A DNA stretch of 6,289 bases from NCBI GenBank assembly GCA_950069165.1, contig CATMIT010000082.1:1-6289 (forward strand). The letters are read 5' to 3'. Origin of the DNA: an uncultured Flavobacteriales bacterium. Its GTDB lineage: Bacteria; Bacteroidota; Bacteroidia; Flavobacteriales; BACL11. Every line of letters begins with the position of its first letter. The first letter of the stretch is position 1. The position numbers were made by a program, and so were the translations under genes. Below are positions 5,701 to 6,289 of this stretch, piece by piece. The notes beneath the pieces are model-generated. The model searched no databases. It was not told the DNA's origin and saw nothing but the letters and a program-made list of their open reading frames with translations.

Positions 5701-6176
5701 TGAGGCAAGCAGTCTTTGTTTTAGCGGCTTTTAGTTTACTCTCTTGTACAAACAATTTTCTTTTTAAAGCAGACAAAGAAATTAAAGGCGGATGGCATGC
5801 CGACAGTACAATAGTTTTTCAGTTTAATGTTTCTGATACAACAAATATTTTTTATTCAGAAATAAATATAAGACACACCATATCATATCCTTTTCAAAAC
5901 CTTTTTATTTTTATCCACAGTACAGATCCTTATGGGCAAACAACAATTGACACTTTAGAATGTGTTTTAGCAGATATTACTGGGAAATGGAATACAAAAG
6001 GAGTAGGAGACATTTTAGATTTTACACAAAGTTATAAGGACTCTATTATATTTAAAACAAAAGGAAACTATATAATAGCAATTAAACAAGCCATGCGTTA
6101 TGGAGAACTTCCATCTATAAAATTATTAAAAGGAATAATGTCTGTAGGGGTTTGCATAAAAGAAAAGGGAAACTAA
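5700..6176 (+). CDS. gldH: Gliding motility lipoprotein GldH
   Basis: A lipoprotein required for gliding in Flavobacterium johnsoniae, with unknown biochemical function; homologues also occur in Bacteroidota not known to glide. Length is 158 residues, close to the family norm. Residues 1-15 are a signal peptide ending in lipobox LLSC with acylated C16. The mature part shows the GldH pattern: GGWHADS (30-36), DTTNIFYSEINIRH (46-59), QNLFIFI (66-72), P-x-G then DTLEC (84-88), GKWNTKGVGDI (95-105), and QAMR (130-133) before KGIMSVGVCI. It is probably mainly beta-strand and membrane-anchored, facing the periplasm. The ATG shares its A with the ricT stop (TAATG), and no separate ribosome site is visible, so translational coupling is likely. 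Its 3' end overlaps the convergent CotH-like gene by four bases. Presence of gldH alone does not prove that the organism glides. Confidence 0.92.
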   Translation: MRQAVFVLAAFSLLSCTNNFLFKADKEIKGGWHADSTIVFQFNVSDTTNIFYSEINIRHTISYPFQNLFIFIHSTDPYGQTTIDTLECVLADITGKWNTKGVGDILDFTQSYKDSIIFKTKGNYIIAIKQAMRYGELPSIKLLKGIMSVGVCIKEKGN

Positions 6177-6289
6177 TTTTTCCACTTCTCATCCAGCCAT
6201 TTAGCCCGTTTAGAAATCCAAATTTTTAAATATTCAACTTCTTCCCTGTGTGAGTTTCCAATATAATAATTTGGCCAAACTTCCTTTTG
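6173..6289 (-). CDS. C-terminal end of a probable CotH-kinase-family protein (partial)
   Basis: The reverse strand is open from the right edge to a TAG at 6175-6173, giving 38 residues. It reads WPNYYIGNSHREEVEYLK, then IWISKRAKWLDEKW and the stop. The pattern W-P-N-x-Y, then E-x-x-YLK-x-W-x-x-x-R-x-x-WLD is how CotH-type proteins usually end. CotH proteins are kinase-fold enzymes; the Bacillus spore-coat member phosphorylates coat protein, and Bacteroidota members are often secreted. The catalytic part lies outside the window, so activity cannot be judged. The frame runs without a stop to the edge. The stop codon region overlaps that of gldH (CTAA), which supports a real gene end here. It is the weakest gene call because only a tail is visible. 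Confidence 0.72.
   Translation of the reverse strand, partial: QKEVWPNYYIGNSHREEVEYLKIWISKRAKWLDEKWKN

Noticed and set aside
5490..5708. Minus-strand open frame rich in F, L and S opposite the ricT 3' end
   Set aside because: It is the mirror of the lysine-rich, A-rich end of ricT; the apparent hydrophobic protein is an artefact of base composition.
1..6289. Defence system, mobile element, CRISPR array, tRNA or riboswitch
   Set aside because: No transposase, integrase, spaced repeats, cloverleaf or conserved aptamer was seen on either strand; the region is ordinary core genome with envelope genes.

Overview
This is an AT-rich (about two thirds A+T by eye) chromosomal stretch from a member of the Bacteroidota. 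The phylum call rests on several independent signs: a gliding-motility lipoprotein GldH, a PSP1/RicT-family protein encoded directly upstream of gldH, a PheS carrying a cysteine-knuckle insert, a HolB with a long internal insert, genes without clear Shine-Dalgarno sequences, and repeated matches to the Bacteroidota -7 promoter box TAnnTTTG. The window cannot place the organism below phylum or class.

Layout from left to right. Bases 1-869 (minus) hold pheS, cut by the left edge before its C-terminal motif 3. Bases 930-1298 (plus) encode a small predicted lipoprotein with a transthyretin/carboxypeptidase-regulatory-like fold. Bases 1295-1618 (minus) encode a 107-residue protein that looks like a Bacteroidota conserved hypothetical. 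Bases 1654-2199 (plus) encode a CvpA-family membrane protein. Bases 2186-3376 (minus) are pgk, phosphoglycerate kinase. A plus-strand cluster follows: holB (3445-4566), ricT/PSP1 (4603-5700) and gldH (5700-6176), with a 36-base gap and then a one-base stop/start overlap. The right edge (6173-6289, minus) holds the last 38 residues of a probable CotH-kinase-family protein.

The content is mostly core housekeeping: translation (PheS), glycolysis (Pgk) and replication (HolB clamp-loader subunit). Cell-envelope proteins (CvpA, GldH, the small lipoprotein and probably the CotH protein) are mixed in. Packing is very tight. All three convergent gene pairs overlap at their stop codons, and two divergent pairs are separated by only 35 and 68 bases, with promoter-like boxes close to the start codons, which suggests leaderless or near-leaderless mRNAs. 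I see no mobile element, CRISPR array, tRNA, rRNA or phage gene, and no gene-free stretch over 300 bases. I did not find a convincing undescribed multi-gene system. The best leads are the conserved hypothetical protein, the cysteine-rich RicT-like protein coupled to gldH, and the overlap and leaderless architecture.
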